Assembly (NCBI RefSeq): GCF_900544955.1
Contig: NZ_UQXD01000001.1
Location: 62,001 to 126,000 of the forward strand
DNA from: an uncultured Oscillibacter sp.
GTDB taxonomy: Bacteria > Bacillota > Clostridia > Oscillospirales > Oscillospiraceae
Reading direction: 5' to 3'
Length of the DNA stretch: 64,000 bases
The notes beneath the pieces were generated by a model. The model was given only the letters and a program-made list of their open reading frames with translations, was not told where the DNA came from and did not search any database. This document shows, in pieces, positions 33,479-41,686 of the stretch (its first letter is position 1; every line of letters begins with the position of its first letter). Both the position numbers and the translations under genes were made by a program.

Positions 33479-35131
33479 ATGAAAAAACTCCTGTCCTGTC
33501 TGACGGCGCTGGCTTTGACGGCGGTCCTGGCGGTCCCCATGGCCGGGGCGTACAGCGACATCCCCGCCGGAGGCGCCTTGTCGGAGGAGGTCTGGAAGGC
33601 CGTGGACTACGGCTTGATGAACGGCTACGCCCCCAACACCTTCGGCTATACGGACTCCATGACCCGGGCCCAGTTCGTCACGGTGGTGGGACGGATGCTG
33701 GGGTGGTTTGAGGGGGCCCAGACGGCGGAGGCCCACATCACCTCCGCCATGCAGGTGCCCCAGGATATCTCCGTCACCTACTGGAACGCCATCAGCGCCG
33801 CCGCCAAATACGACGTGGTGGACACCGACCGGGCCTTCCGCCCCGGCGAGGCCGTCACCCGGGGGGAGATGGCGGAGATTCTGGTGCGGGCCCTGGGACT
33901 GAAGCCCGCCGCGGCCATTGCGGAAAAGGAGTCCGATCTGCCGTTTTCCGACGTGGCCCAGAGAAAGGGGTACATCGCCGTGGCCTATGCGGTGGGCATG
34001 ACCAAAGGCACCTCCGCCACCACCTACGCCCCCGACGCCACCGCCACCCGGGCCCAGGCGGCGGCCATGCTGGTGCGCATCTATGAGAAGATCCACCAGG
34101 CGGCGGGCTTCGTCCATGGGTTCTACGCCCTGTCCTCGTACAGCCAATTGGACCTCGCCGGGCAGATGGACGCCGTCAGCGCCGGGTGGAGCCGGATGAC
34201 CTGGGACGGGACCACGGCCCTGCTGTCCACCACCGGCGCCAACAGCAACGAGTACTATGTCCCCACGGGATACCAGGAGGTAACCGATTACATGTCGGAC
34301 CACCAGGTGGACTTCCACCTGAGCGTCTTTATGGAGGCGGGGGGCGGCCTGCGGGAGCTGCTGGCCTCCGCCGACGGCCGAAGCCAGGCGGTGGAACAGA
34401 TTGTAAACGAGCTGACAGTGACCTACCAGGGCATCGGTCAAAACCCCTACAGCGGCGTCACCATCGACTTTGAGGGCCTGCGCAGCGCCCAGCGGGCGGA
34501 TTTCACCGCCTTCCTCACGGAGCTCTCGGCGGCGGTGGACAAGTTGGACAAGTCTCTCTACGTCTGCGTGTCGCCGGCGCTCACCGGCGGGGCCTACTAC
34601 GACGGCTACGACTACCGGGCCATCGGGGACCTGGCGGATAAGGTGATTCTCATGGCCTACGACTACGAGGCCCGGGACGCGGCTATCTATCTGGGCACCG
34701 CCGTGGCTTCCAGCCAGGGCTTTGCGGAGGCCACGAAAAATGCCCCTGCCGGGCAGGTGTTCTGGTCCCTTCTGGCCATCACCGACAGCCGCACCGGCGT
34801 CCGGGACCCGGAGAAGGTGCTGCTGGGGGTCAGCAGCAAAAATGTGGCCTGGGAGGTGGACGGGGAGGGCCGCCTGGTCTCCGCAAAGCCGGTGTACCTG
34901 GCCAATGACGCCGCCTACCAGTACATCCAGCAGGGTACCGCCGGCAGAAACGGCGCCTACGCCGTCTTCACCGCCGGGGACGGAAAGCGGTACTTCCTGT
35001 GGCTGGAGGACCCCCTGGTGAACCTGCGGTCCGCCAAGCTGCTGGGCGTCACCGGCGTCTCTCTCTGGCGATTGGGGACGCTGCCCATGTACGACGGCTG
35101 GAGCTGGCAGAGCCTGCTCCGCACCGCCTGA
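33479..35131 (+). CDS. SLH-domain protein with C-terminal glycosyl hydrolase 18-like domain
   Basis: 550 residues. A signal peptide (MKKLLSCLTALALTAVLAVP, cut after AGA) is followed by about three SLH repeats (residues 25-210: AVDYGLMNGYAPNTFGYTDS, TDRAFRPGEAVTRGEMAEIL, AVGMTKGTSATTYAPDATAT), which bind wall polymers. The rest is a GH18-like barrel starting at VHGFYALSSYSQ with the catalytic segment YSGVTIDFEGL, YVCVSPAL and MAYDYEARD. Only the last Asp and Glu of the GH18 signature remain, as in spore-cortex hydrolases of the YaaH/SleL group. A wall or spore peptidoglycan hydrolase is likely. Confidence 0.88.
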   Translation: MKKLLSCLTALALTAVLAVPMAGAYSDIPAGGALSEEVWKAVDYGLMNGYAPNTFGYTDSMTRAQFVTVVGRMLGWFEGAQTAEAHITSAMQVPQDISVTYWNAISAAAKYDVVDTDRAFRPGEAVTRGEMAEILVRALGLKPAAAIAEKESDLPFSDVAQRKGYIAVAYAVGMTKGTSATTYAPDATATRAQAAAMLVRIYEKIHQAAGFVHGFYALSSYSQLDLAGQMDAVSAGWSRMTWDGTTALLSTTGANSNEYYVPTGYQEVTDYMSDHQVDFHLSVFMEAGGGLRELLASADGRSQAVEQIVNELTVTYQGIGQNPYSGVTIDFEGLRSAQRADFTAFLTELSAAVDKLDKSLYVCVSPALTGGAYYDGYDYRAIGDLADKVILMAYDYEARDAAIYLGTAVASSQGFAEATKNAPAGQVFWSLLAITDSRTGVRDPEKVLLGVSSKNVAWEVDGEGRLVSAKPVYLANDAAYQYIQQGTAGRNGAYAVFTAGDGKRYFLWLEDPLVNLRSAKLLGVTGVSLWRLGTLPMYDGWSWQSLLRTA

Positions 35132-35163
35132 GGGCGCCCCGAAGTACCCACAGAAAACGAAAC

Positions 35164-35190
35164 AGGAGCCGCCCGGGTGGGCGGCTCCTT
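35164..35190 (+). terminator. Terminator after the SLH-GH18 gene
   Basis: An 11-bp stem (35164-35174 with 35179-35189), 4-base loop and a short T-rich tail. It abuts the stop codon of the convergent recombinase. Confidence 0.75.
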
Positions 35191-36197
35191 TAGTCTTTCT
35201 TCGGTTTCTTCACATGTGACAAGGGGTTTGCCTTTGCAGCCACTCGAAGGGATTCGTTGTCGATATGGGTGTAGATCTCCGTGGTGTTCAGGTGGTCGTG
35301 GCCCAGCACCTCCTGAACCGCCCGGACGTCCACGCCGTTTTGCAGCATCAGTGTGGCGGCGGTGTGGCGCAGCTTGTGGGAGGAGTACTGGCTGCTGTCC
35401 AGCCCGGCGGCGCCCAGCCGCTTTTTCACCATGGCGTGGACCGTGGAACGGCTGATCCGCTCGTTCTGTGCGGAGAGGAACAGGGCGTCCTGGTCCCGGC
35501 CTGTGATGGGCCGCCGCACCGCCAGATACCGCTGGAGGGCGTCCTGGCAGGCGTCGTTGAGGTAGATGATGCGGACCTTGTTGCCCTTGCCCAAAACCCG
35601 CAGGGCGTCGTCCTGAATGTCCCGGAGGTTCAAGCCCACCAGCTCGCTGATCCGCAGCCCGCAGTTGAGGAACAGCGTCAAGATGCAGTAGTCCCGCTCC
35701 TGGTTTTTCCCATCCACTGACCCCAGCAGCTGGAGGCTCTCATCCAGGGTCAGATATTTGGGCAGGGTTTTGCGGAGCTTGGGCGAGTCGATATCTTTGA
35801 CAGGATTTTCACGAAGTAGGTGCATCTTGTTGGTGAGGTAGTTGTAAAAGGACCGGATGGTGGCGATTTTCCGGGCCCGAGAGGCGGCGTTCAGGCCGTA
35901 GTCCGAACGGGGGCTGTTCAGGTTGCGGACCCGGTCCCGGCTGAGATAGGTCATGTAGCCGTAGATGTCCGTCAGCGTGACGGAGGCCACGAATTCCAGA
36001 TCCACGTCCAGAATGTCGATCTCGTCCAGAGCTTTGCCCGCCAGCGCCGGGTCCCGGAGCTGCTTGAGATAGCGGAAGAAATTCCGCAGGTCCAGGAAGT
36101 ATTCGTCCACGGTGCGCCTGGAATGGGCCTTGATGGTCTCATGGTAGGATAGAAAGTCCCGCAGAATCTGCGGCGCCTCGGTGCGGTAATCTGCCAT
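35190..36197 (-). CDS. Tyrosine recombinase, XerC/XerD type
   Basis: 335 residues. A SAM-like N-terminal core-binding domain (AHSRRTVDEYFLDLRNFFRY) and an intact catalytic domain: Arg in NCGLRISELVGL, Lys in LGKGNKVRII, His-x-x-Arg in SSHKLRHTAATLM, and the final LGHDHLNTTEIYTHI with the tyrosine nucleophile. Its length and lack of phage-type DNA-binding arm suggest a chromosome-dimer Xer protein rather than an integrase. No mobile element surrounds it on this side. Confidence 0.9.
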   Translation of the reverse strand: MADYRTEAPQILRDFLSYHETIKAHSRRTVDEYFLDLRNFFRYLKQLRDPALAGKALDEIDILDVDLEFVASVTLTDIYGYMTYLSRDRVRNLNSPRSDYGLNAASRARKIATIRSFYNYLTNKMHLLRENPVKDIDSPKLRKTLPKYLTLDESLQLLGSVDGKNQERDYCILTLFLNCGLRISELVGLNLRDIQDDALRVLGKGNKVRIIYLNDACQDALQRYLAVRRPITGRDQDALFLSAQNERISRSTVHAMVKKRLGAAGLDSSQYSSHKLRHTAATLMLQNGVDVRAVQEVLGHDHLNTTEIYTHIDNESLRVAAKANPLSHVKKPKKD

Positions 36198-36305
36198 AGT
36201 ACAATTGGAAGTATTGTCCCGGCGGCGAACCGGAAAAGTGCAGCCCCGCGGCCGCGGCGCTCCGGCGCCGGGTCTTTGCGGAGAAGCCCGGTTTGCCCTC
36301 CCCTA

Positions 36306-36335
36306 GATTGAACAAAATTTTTATTTTGTTCAATC
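36306..36335. promoter_or_regulatory. AT-rich perfect inverted repeat in the Xer upstream region
   Basis: 13-bp arms (36306-36318 and 36323-36335, GATTGAACAAAAT) around four T, in otherwise GC-rich DNA 110 bases upstream of the recombinase start. It has no T tract after it on either side. It looks like an operator for a dimeric repressor or a recombination-related site. Confidence 0.5.
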
Positions 36336-36435
36336 GCTACAATCCTCCCTTTGCCTCCTTCCCGTCAAGTCTCATTCATAAAACGGCCCGGTTCGGGCCA
36401 AGCTAGTCCCATCAAAAAGGAACGGATGATGGTTC

Positions 36436-36651
36436 ATGAGTCTGATCCCCTGTACCAGCGCGTGTATCTACCAGGCCGACGGCGTGTGCACCCTGGACAG
36501 CGCGGCCGCCGCCGGCGTGCCGTCCCTGGGCGGCGCCTGCGTCCATTTTATTCCGTCGGACGCAGCGCGGCTCGGATTGCCTCACCGATATTGCGCACCG
36601 GAAGCAGCTGCAATCCGGGAAACGCCTCCACCGCCCGGTGAGACGGAATGA
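36436..36651 (+). CDS. Small four-cysteine protein overlapping the radA 3' end
   Basis: 71 residues. The first ~42 (LIPCTSACIYQADGVCTLDS then GGACVHFIP) have a C-x3-C-x7-C...C pattern seen in short conserved metal-binding-like proteins of Clostridia. The usual family protein stops near the HFIP position; here the frame runs on for ~30 residues, antisense to the last 104 bases of radA. The ribosome site (AAGGAACGG) is weak. The first part is likely real; the tail may be an accident of a lost stop codon. Confidence 0.5.
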   Translation: MSLIPCTSACIYQADGVCTLDSAAAAGVPSLGGACVHFIPSDAARLGLPHRYCAPEAAAIRETPPPPGETE

Positions 36652-37921
36652 CGCACTTCCGGAACCCCAGCCGCTGGACCTCCGAAATCCGCTGGGCCAG
36701 CTGGCTGACGGTCCGCAGCTCCCCAGTCAGCCCCACCTCCCCGATGGCCACCAGGTCGCTGGGCACCGGCCGGTCCAGATAGCTGGAGGCCAGGGCGATC
36801 ACCGCCGCCAGGTCTGCGGCGGGCTCGTCCAAGGAGAGGCCGCCGATGATGTTCAGATAGGCGTCGCAGGCGGACACCTTTAGTCCGCCCCGCTTTTCCA
36901 GCACCGCCAGCAGCATGGCGGCCCGGTTGTAGTCAAAGCCGTTGCTGGTGCGGCGGGGATTGCCGCCGGCAGAGCCTACCACCAGGGCCTGAATCTCCGC
37001 CAGCACTGGCCGCACCCCCTCCATCACGCAGGTGACGCAGGTGCCCGGAGCGTCCTCCGGACGGCCGGAGAGCAGCATTTCCGAGGGGTTCTCCACCTCC
37101 GTCAGCCCCGCGTCCCGCATCTCAAAGACGCCGATCTCGTTGGTGGCGCCGAAGCGGTTTTTCGCCGCCCGGAGAATGCGGTAGGAGGTGTGCTGGTCCC
37201 CCTCGAAGTACAGCACGCAGTCCACCATGTGCTCCAGCACCTTGGGCCCCGCGATAGAGCCCTCCTTATTCACGTGGCCGATGACGAACACCGTCACCTC
37301 CTGGCCCTTGGCCAGCTGCATCAGGGCCATGGTGCAGTCCTTCACCTGGCTGACACTGCCCGCCGGGGACTCCAGCGCGGCGTTGTACAGCGTCTGGATG
37401 GAGTCCACGATCAAAACGTCCGGCTTCTCCGCCGCCACGGATTCCAGCAGGTCCCCCAGGCTGGTCTCGGAGATGACGAACAGACTGGGGCTGTCCACCC
37501 GCAGCCGCTTGGCCCGCAGCTTCAGCTGGTGCTCGGACTCCTCTCCAGATACATACAGGACCTTGGAAAACTCGCACAGCTTGCTGCAAATCTGCAGCAT
37601 CAGCGTGGACTTCCCGATGCCGGGGGCGCCACCCACCAGCACCAGGGAGCCCTTCACCGCGCCGCCGCCCAGCACCCGGTCCAGCTCCCCCATGCCGGTG
37701 GGAAAGCGGATCTCCTCGTCCGCCTGGAGGTCCGTCACCGGGCAGGCCCGGCGGACGGACTGGGCGGCCCGGACGGTCCGGCTGCCGCTCTTGGCCAGGG
37801 CCTTGGGGGCCTCCGGCTGCTCCACGATGGTATTCCAGGCGCCGCAGGCGGGGCACTTCCCCGCCCACTTCGGCGTCTCGTTGCCGCACTCCGTACAGTA
37901 AAACATGGTTTTTGCCTTCAT
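36548..37921 (-). CDS. radA: DNA repair protein RadA/Sms
   Basis: 457 residues from ATG 37921 (GGGAGAG nearby). Zinc finger YCTECGNETPKWAGKCPACG, Walker A VGGAPGIGKSTLM, the RadA-specific RAAKNRFGATNEIGVFEM, and a C-terminal Lon-like domain (LNIIGGLSLDEPAADLAAVI). It drives branch migration in recombination. The gene overlaps the end of cwlD by four bases. Confidence 0.95.
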   Translation of the reverse strand: MKAKTMFYCTECGNETPKWAGKCPACGAWNTIVEQPEAPKALAKSGSRTVRAAQSVRRACPVTDLQADEEIRFPTGMGELDRVLGGGAVKGSLVLVGGAPGIGKSTLMLQICSKLCEFSKVLYVSGEESEHQLKLRAKRLRVDSPSLFVISETSLGDLLESVAAEKPDVLIVDSIQTLYNAALESPAGSVSQVKDCTMALMQLAKGQEVTVFVIGHVNKEGSIAGPKVLEHMVDCVLYFEGDQHTSYRILRAAKNRFGATNEIGVFEMRDAGLTEVENPSEMLLSGRPEDAPGTCVTCVMEGVRPVLAEIQALVVGSAGGNPRRTSNGFDYNRAAMLLAVLEKRGGLKVSACDAYLNIIGGLSLDEPAADLAAVIALASSYLDRPVPSDLVAIGEVGLTGELRTVSQLAQRISEVQRLGFRKCVIPSHRAVEAFPGLQLLPVRNIGEAIRAALRPTE

Positions 37922-38658
37922 GACTCTCCCTCTCCGGCCATGCCTCGCAGGAATCCTGCGGTGATGGCGGCGGCCAGCTTTCGTTGATGGTCTGCCTGCT
38001 GGAGCAGCTCGGTCTCCCCAGGGTTGGAGAGGAATCCGCACTCCACCAGAATGCCCGGGACCAGCGCGTTCTTCATCAGATAGATGCTGGGGCCGATGGG
38101 CTTGGCGGCCTTGGCCCGCTCCGTGTTGATGGCCTCGTTCAGCGCCTCCTGCACCGCTTCGGCCAGATCATCCGCCCCCGGCTGGCCGTTCCAGAAGACC
38201 TGGGCGCCGTGGGTGACGGTGGAGGACGGCAGGCTGTTCTGGTGGACGCTGAGCAAAACGGCGTTCTCCGTGCCGTTGACCAGGTTTACCCGGTTTTTCA
38301 GGTCCGAGACCTTCTTCTCCCGGGCGGAATCGGCGCCCTCGCTGTGGATGGACACGTCCTCCTGCCGGGTCATGCGGGTCTGCCAGCCGGAAAACCGCAG
38401 CAGGTCGTTCACCCGCAGGGCCACCTCCAGGTTGAGCCGGCTCTCCTCCACCCCACCGGAGGAGACGGCACCGCCGTCCTCCCCGCCGTGGCCCGGGTCC
38501 ACCACCACGGTGATGGGCACCCCCTCCCGGACGGCGAACACTGGCGCCGCGGGCGCGTGGCCATACCACAGCACGGCCCCCAGCCCCACGAATACCGCCA
38601 GCAGCAGCGCCGCCAGGCGCAGATGAATCCTTCGAATACAGACGATCACAGGCAACAC
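37918..38658 (-). CDS. cwlD: N-acetylmuramoyl-L-alanine amidase CwlD (spore cortex)
   Basis: 246 residues. One N-terminal membrane helix, then an Amidase_3 domain: zinc His and Glu in VVVDPGHGGEDGGAV and ESRLNLEVALRVN, the second His in LLSVHQNSLP, and the catalytic Glu in GILVECGFLSNPGE. The membrane anchor plus the size match CwlD, which works with PdaA to form cortex muramic-delta-lactam. The start is uncertain: GTG 38658 abuts AAGGGG and GTG 38649 is better spaced. Confidence 0.85.
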   Translation of the reverse strand: MLPVIVCIRRIHLRLAALLLAVFVGLGAVLWYGHAPAAPVFAVREGVPITVVVDPGHGGEDGGAVSSGGVEESRLNLEVALRVNDLLRFSGWQTRMTRQEDVSIHSEGADSAREKKVSDLKNRVNLVNGTENAVLLSVHQNSLPSSTVTHGAQVFWNGQPGADDLAEAVQEALNEAINTERAKAAKPIGPSIYLMKNALVPGILVECGFLSNPGETELLQQADHQRKLAAAITAGFLRGMAGEGES

Positions 38659-38755
38659 CCCCTTGGGAGGGTATGTGCCCCAGCGGTTCCATATGCCAGA
38701 TTATAGCGCCTCCGGCGCCGGAAATCAAGGGCAGGCTCCTCCCGTCCCCTGGGCG

Positions 38756-38763
38756 CATATAGT
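38756..38763 (+). promoter_or_regulatory. Possible sporulation -10 element before cotJAB
   Basis: CATATAGT, 58 bases before the cotJAB start. It fits the CATA-type -10 used by mother-cell sigma factors, but no matching -35 was found at the expected distance. Confidence 0.35.
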
Positions 38764-38820
38764 GGATTGAGCGCATGGCATTCCGTGCGCCACCTTTTCA
38801 AAAGGAGGAATCCATTGAGA

Positions 38821-39276
38821 ATGGAGAACCAGAATCCATCCGCCACGTCCTGCGGCTCCGACAAGGGCTCCCTGCCCGGCTGCTGCGCTTCGCTGGCGTT
38901 TCCGTTTGTTCCCATGCAGGAGCCCAACCCCGTCCGGTACAGCCGGATGGAGGCCCTGCAGACCGGCACCCTCTTCCCCGGACTGGACCTGCCCTTCAAG
39001 GCCGCCATTCAGCAAAAGACCAAGATGGCCAACACCGCCCTGGTGGAGCTGATGGCCCTGGACTTTGCCATTGACGAGCTGGGACTGTACCTGGTGACCC
39101 ACGCCCAGGACCAGGAGGTGCTCCAGCTGTATTGGTCCTATATCAAGCTGGCCCGGGAGGGCCGGGAGAAATATCAGAAGATGTACGGCCCCCTCATGCA
39201 GACGGACCTGACCCCCGAAGACGGCTACGCCTGGCTGAAGGACCCCTGGCCCTGGGATGAAGGAGGGAACGACTGA
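38821..39276 (+). CDS. CotJA-CotJB fused spore coat protein
   Basis: 151 residues from ATG 38821; TTG 38815 is better spaced from AAAGGAGG (38801-38808). Residues ~25-65 are CotJA (FPFVPMQEPNPVRYSRMEAL, GTLFPGLDLPF). From ~70 on is CotJB (LVELMALDFAIDELGLYLVT, YGPLMQTDL, YAWLKDPWPWDEGG). In most spore formers these are two genes; here no stop or ribosome site separates them. The gene overlaps cotJC by one base, preserving the cotJABC operon order. Both are inner-coat parts that bind CotJC. Confidence 0.85.
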   Translation: MENQNPSATSCGSDKGSLPGCCASLAFPFVPMQEPNPVRYSRMEALQTGTLFPGLDLPFKAAIQQKTKMANTALVELMALDFAIDELGLYLVTHAQDQEVLQLYWSYIKLAREGREKYQKMYGPLMQTDLTPEDGYAWLKDPWPWDEGGND

Positions 39277-39578
39277 TGTTTGTATATGAGAAAAAGCTCC
39301 AGTACCCAGTGAAGATCAAGAACACCAACCCCAAGCTGGCGTCGGTCATCATCTCCCAGTACGGCGGCCCCGACGGAGAGCTGGGTGCCTCCCTGCGGTA
39401 TCTGAGCCAGCGCTATACCATGCCCTACCCGGAGCTGAAGGCCTTGCTGACGGATATCGGTGCATCGGAGGTTTCCTGCACCCCCTTCTGGGCGCGGGAT
39501 TCCACAGAGCCGTCCAGCAGGAAATACCACCGGGCGGGCAAGTTTTTCAGAGCGACCTCCACCCTGCCGTCGGCGTAA
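39276..39578 (+). pseudogene. cotJC: cotJC 5' fragment, interrupted by a serine recombinase element
   Basis: The first 62 residues match CotJC, the Mn-catalase-type coat protein (FVYEKKLQYPVKIKNTNPKL, QYGGPDGELGASLRYLSQRY, LKALLTDIG). Full proteins have about 190-200 residues and continue TEELAHLE, the metal-ligand helix. Here homology stops after Gly62 (39461). The frame runs another 38 unrelated residues, antisense to the recombinase gene. The missing 3' part was not seen anywhere in the window. The cut is the left edge of the recombinase element, so the gene is inactive unless the element excises. Confidence 0.8.
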
Positions 39579-41065
39579 ACCGTCATGCGCTCCAAGAGCT
39601 GTCCGCAGAAATCGTCCGGCTTTTCTTCGGTGACAATCTTGCGGATGGCTGATTTTATGTCCTGGCAGGCATCCTTGGCGCTGGCATCCAGCTTCCGACG
39701 CAGCTCGATGGCCTCCAGATTCTCCGTTAACGCTGCGATTGTAACGTCATAGCGCTGGTTCATAAATTGATAGTCTTCCCTGGAGATGAATTGGTTCAAA
39801 AATCCCTCCAGGGTCTTTTGCTTTTTCTGACGCGTTTCCTCTAGCTCCCGCTCCATGCGCCGGATCTCGGCGTTGTCATCCTCCTGCGTGTCTTTCAGCA
39901 CCGTTTCCACGGTGCGGGTGAGGTTCTCTATGACGGCCTCTTTGTCCATTGGAACCGATTCAATGGCGCGGCGTACGATGTCCAGGGCCACCTCCTCCCG
40001 AATCTGCCGCCCAATCTCACAGCCCATCGGGTTGCCTTGGGCATCGGTGTGGAGCTTGCCCTCGATGGTGGCCTTGCCGCAGCGCCAGACCTTCTTGGTT
40101 TTTCCGGAGCCGGTCTTCTTTTTTCGGGACAAGAAGCTGCTGCCGCAACTTCCGCACTTGATTTTGCCGGAGAGCGGATAGCGATTGCCATGCCCATTGT
40201 CGGTGGCCGTATTGTGGCGGCTGCGGCGTGCCAGCTCCCGCTGTACCGCGTCCCAAGTCTCCCGGTCGATGATCGCCTCATGGTGGTCCCGGAGAACAAC
40301 AAGTGCCTCCTGTCCCCTGTTGTACTTTTTTTGATGGCTGAGGAAATCTGGCGTGTAGGTCTTTTTCTGAATCAGGTCACCGCAGTATTTCTCATTTTTC
40401 AGAATCTTATGCACCGTTGCGCTGGACCACTTCAGATTGCCCCGGCTGGACAAAATGCCTTCCTCCCGCAGCTCCTTGGCAATGGTGGGACAGCCTTTGT
40501 GCTCTACCAGGTATTTGTGAAAAATATAGCGCACAACGGCGGCCCCCTCGGGATTCACCGTCATGCAGCCATCTTTCACGTCATAGCCCAGCAGCTCCCG
40601 CCCAAAGACAACCCCCTGCTCCATCCGCTGTGTCTGCCCCCACTTGACCCGCTCCGAGGTCTTGCGGCTCTCGTCCTGGGCCATGGAGGACATGATGGTG
40701 AGCCGCAGCTCGCCGTCCGTGTCCAGGGTGTTGATGTTGTCCAGCAGGAAGAAGATCCCCACCCCGCGTTTTCGCAGCTCCCGGGTGTATTCCAGCGTGT
40801 CCACGGTGTTACGGGCAAACCGGCTGACTTCCTTTGTGATAATGAGGTCGATTTTCCCCTCCCGCGCCGCTGCAATCATCTGGTTAAACCGCTTGCGCTT
40901 TTTGGTGCTGGTTCCGGACAGGCCTTCGTCTGCGTAAATCTCCTGCAGCTCCCAGTCCGGGTTTCGTTCGATGCAGGAGCGGAAATAGCTCTGCTGGCTC
41001 TCAAAGGAATTTGCCTGGTCGTCCTTGTCGGTAGACACACGGCAGTAAGCCGCCACTCGAATCAT
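39425..41065 (-). CDS. Large serine recombinase (integrase/excisionase of the element in cotJC)
   Basis: 546 residues from ATG 41065 (AAAGGAGG seven bases before). Resolvase domain with the catalytic Ser in AAYCRVSTDKDDQANSFESQ, EVSRFARNTVDTLEY and MSSMAQDESRKTSERVKWG. A Recombinase domain follows, then a zinc-ribbon (KIKCGSCGSSFLSRKKK, later CG) and a coiled-coil stretch (RRMERELEETRQKKQKTLEG). This is the TnpX/skin-recombinase type that inserts at short core sites. Its stop codon lies inside the cotJC fragment, so the last ~13 residues (DAPISVSKAFSSG) are encoded by host DNA on the opposite strand. Confidence 0.93.
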   Translation of the reverse strand: MIRVAAYCRVSTDKDDQANSFESQQSYFRSCIERNPDWELQEIYADEGLSGTSTKKRKRFNQMIAAAREGKIDLIITKEVSRFARNTVDTLEYTRELRKRGVGIFFLLDNINTLDTDGELRLTIMSSMAQDESRKTSERVKWGQTQRMEQGVVFGRELLGYDVKDGCMTVNPEGAAVVRYIFHKYLVEHKGCPTIAKELREEGILSSRGNLKWSSATVHKILKNEKYCGDLIQKKTYTPDFLSHQKKYNRGQEALVVLRDHHEAIIDRETWDAVQRELARRSRHNTATDNGHGNRYPLSGKIKCGSCGSSFLSRKKKTGSGKTKKVWRCGKATIEGKLHTDAQGNPMGCEIGRQIREEVALDIVRRAIESVPMDKEAVIENLTRTVETVLKDTQEDDNAEIRRMERELEETRQKKQKTLEGFLNQFISREDYQFMNQRYDVTIAALTENLEAIELRRKLDASAKDACQDIKSAIRKIVTEEKPDDFCGQLLERMTVYADGRVEVALKNLPARWYFLLDGSVESRAQKGVQETSDAPISVSKAFSSG

Positions 41066-41152
41066 AATATCGCCTCCTTTCTGCAAATCATACGATAAAA
41101 CCAAGCGGTTAACTAATGTGCCAGCTCAAAATAGATGTAATGTAAACTTGCT

Positions 41153-41320
41153 TTAATGCTGCTGTTTTTCCAATTGTAATATGCAATCTTCCATTTGTTG
41201 ACTGGTCAGGATCTCTCTTTTTTGGAGGGCGCACAGAATGGCCCTCTGATACTTCAGTAGATATTCCGAATTTGCTAATGCGTCTCCTTGGCACTCCAAA
41301 TACTTCGCTTTTTTGATCAT
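41153..41320 (-). CDS. Small accessory protein upstream of the recombinase
   Basis: 55 residues from ATG 41320 (IKKAKYLECQGDALANSEYL, LKYQRAILCALQKREILTSQ, then QMEDCILQLE), preceded by GGAGGAGGGGG. Helical, with a shape like short ORFs that go with serine-recombinase elements and end in an SHOCT-like helix. It lies 87 bases upstream of the recombinase on the same strand, so a directionality or DNA-binding helper is possible. I do not recognise a named family. Confidence 0.5.
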   Translation of the reverse strand: MIKKAKYLECQGDALANSEYLLKYQRAILCALQKREILTSQQMEDCILQLEKQQH

Positions 41321-41520
41321 TCTGCATATCCCCCTCCTCCCAGCTTTATGCGAAACAACAGCTGAACTTGCCATGAAAGTTGCCGTTCCTCTCGGACACG
41401 GTTTCCAACCCCTTCTGCTAAGACGCCGTGTGCAGCCCCTTGGCGCGCTACCGCTATGGCATGCGCAGCGGGTCTCGGCGTACTTCCCCGGAGTAGTATT
41501 CTGCCCGAACGGTCATTAAG

Positions 41521-41559
41521 TTGTGCCAAATGAATCAACAATAGATTCATTCGGCACAA
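41521..41559. repeat. Long inverted repeat with 16-bp arms
   Basis: Arms 41521-41536 and 41544-41559 (TTGTGCCAAATGAATC, one A/G difference) around a 7-base loop. It lies in a ~370-base gap (41321-41686) in which I see no other gene. It could be an operator between the divergently read small accessory gene and the DUF6076 relic, or a transcript hairpin. Confidence 0.6.
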
Positions 41560-41686
41560 TGAGCATAGCAAACGTTTGATATACCACATCTGTTGAGACT
41601 GACTTTACCACGGAGGAAATGCAATAAAAGCCTTGTTTTGCATGAGTTTTAACGGAAAAAAATGAATTGACGATGGACAGCGGCTT

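Noticed and set aside
35190..36197. Phage or island integrase
   Set aside because: No attachment repeats, tRNA or phage genes nearby. Size and motifs fit a housekeeping Xer recombinase.
41313..41589. Short frames on both strands in the spacer upstream of the recombinase module
   Set aside because: No ribosome sites or family resemblance; they overlap the inverted repeat and each other.
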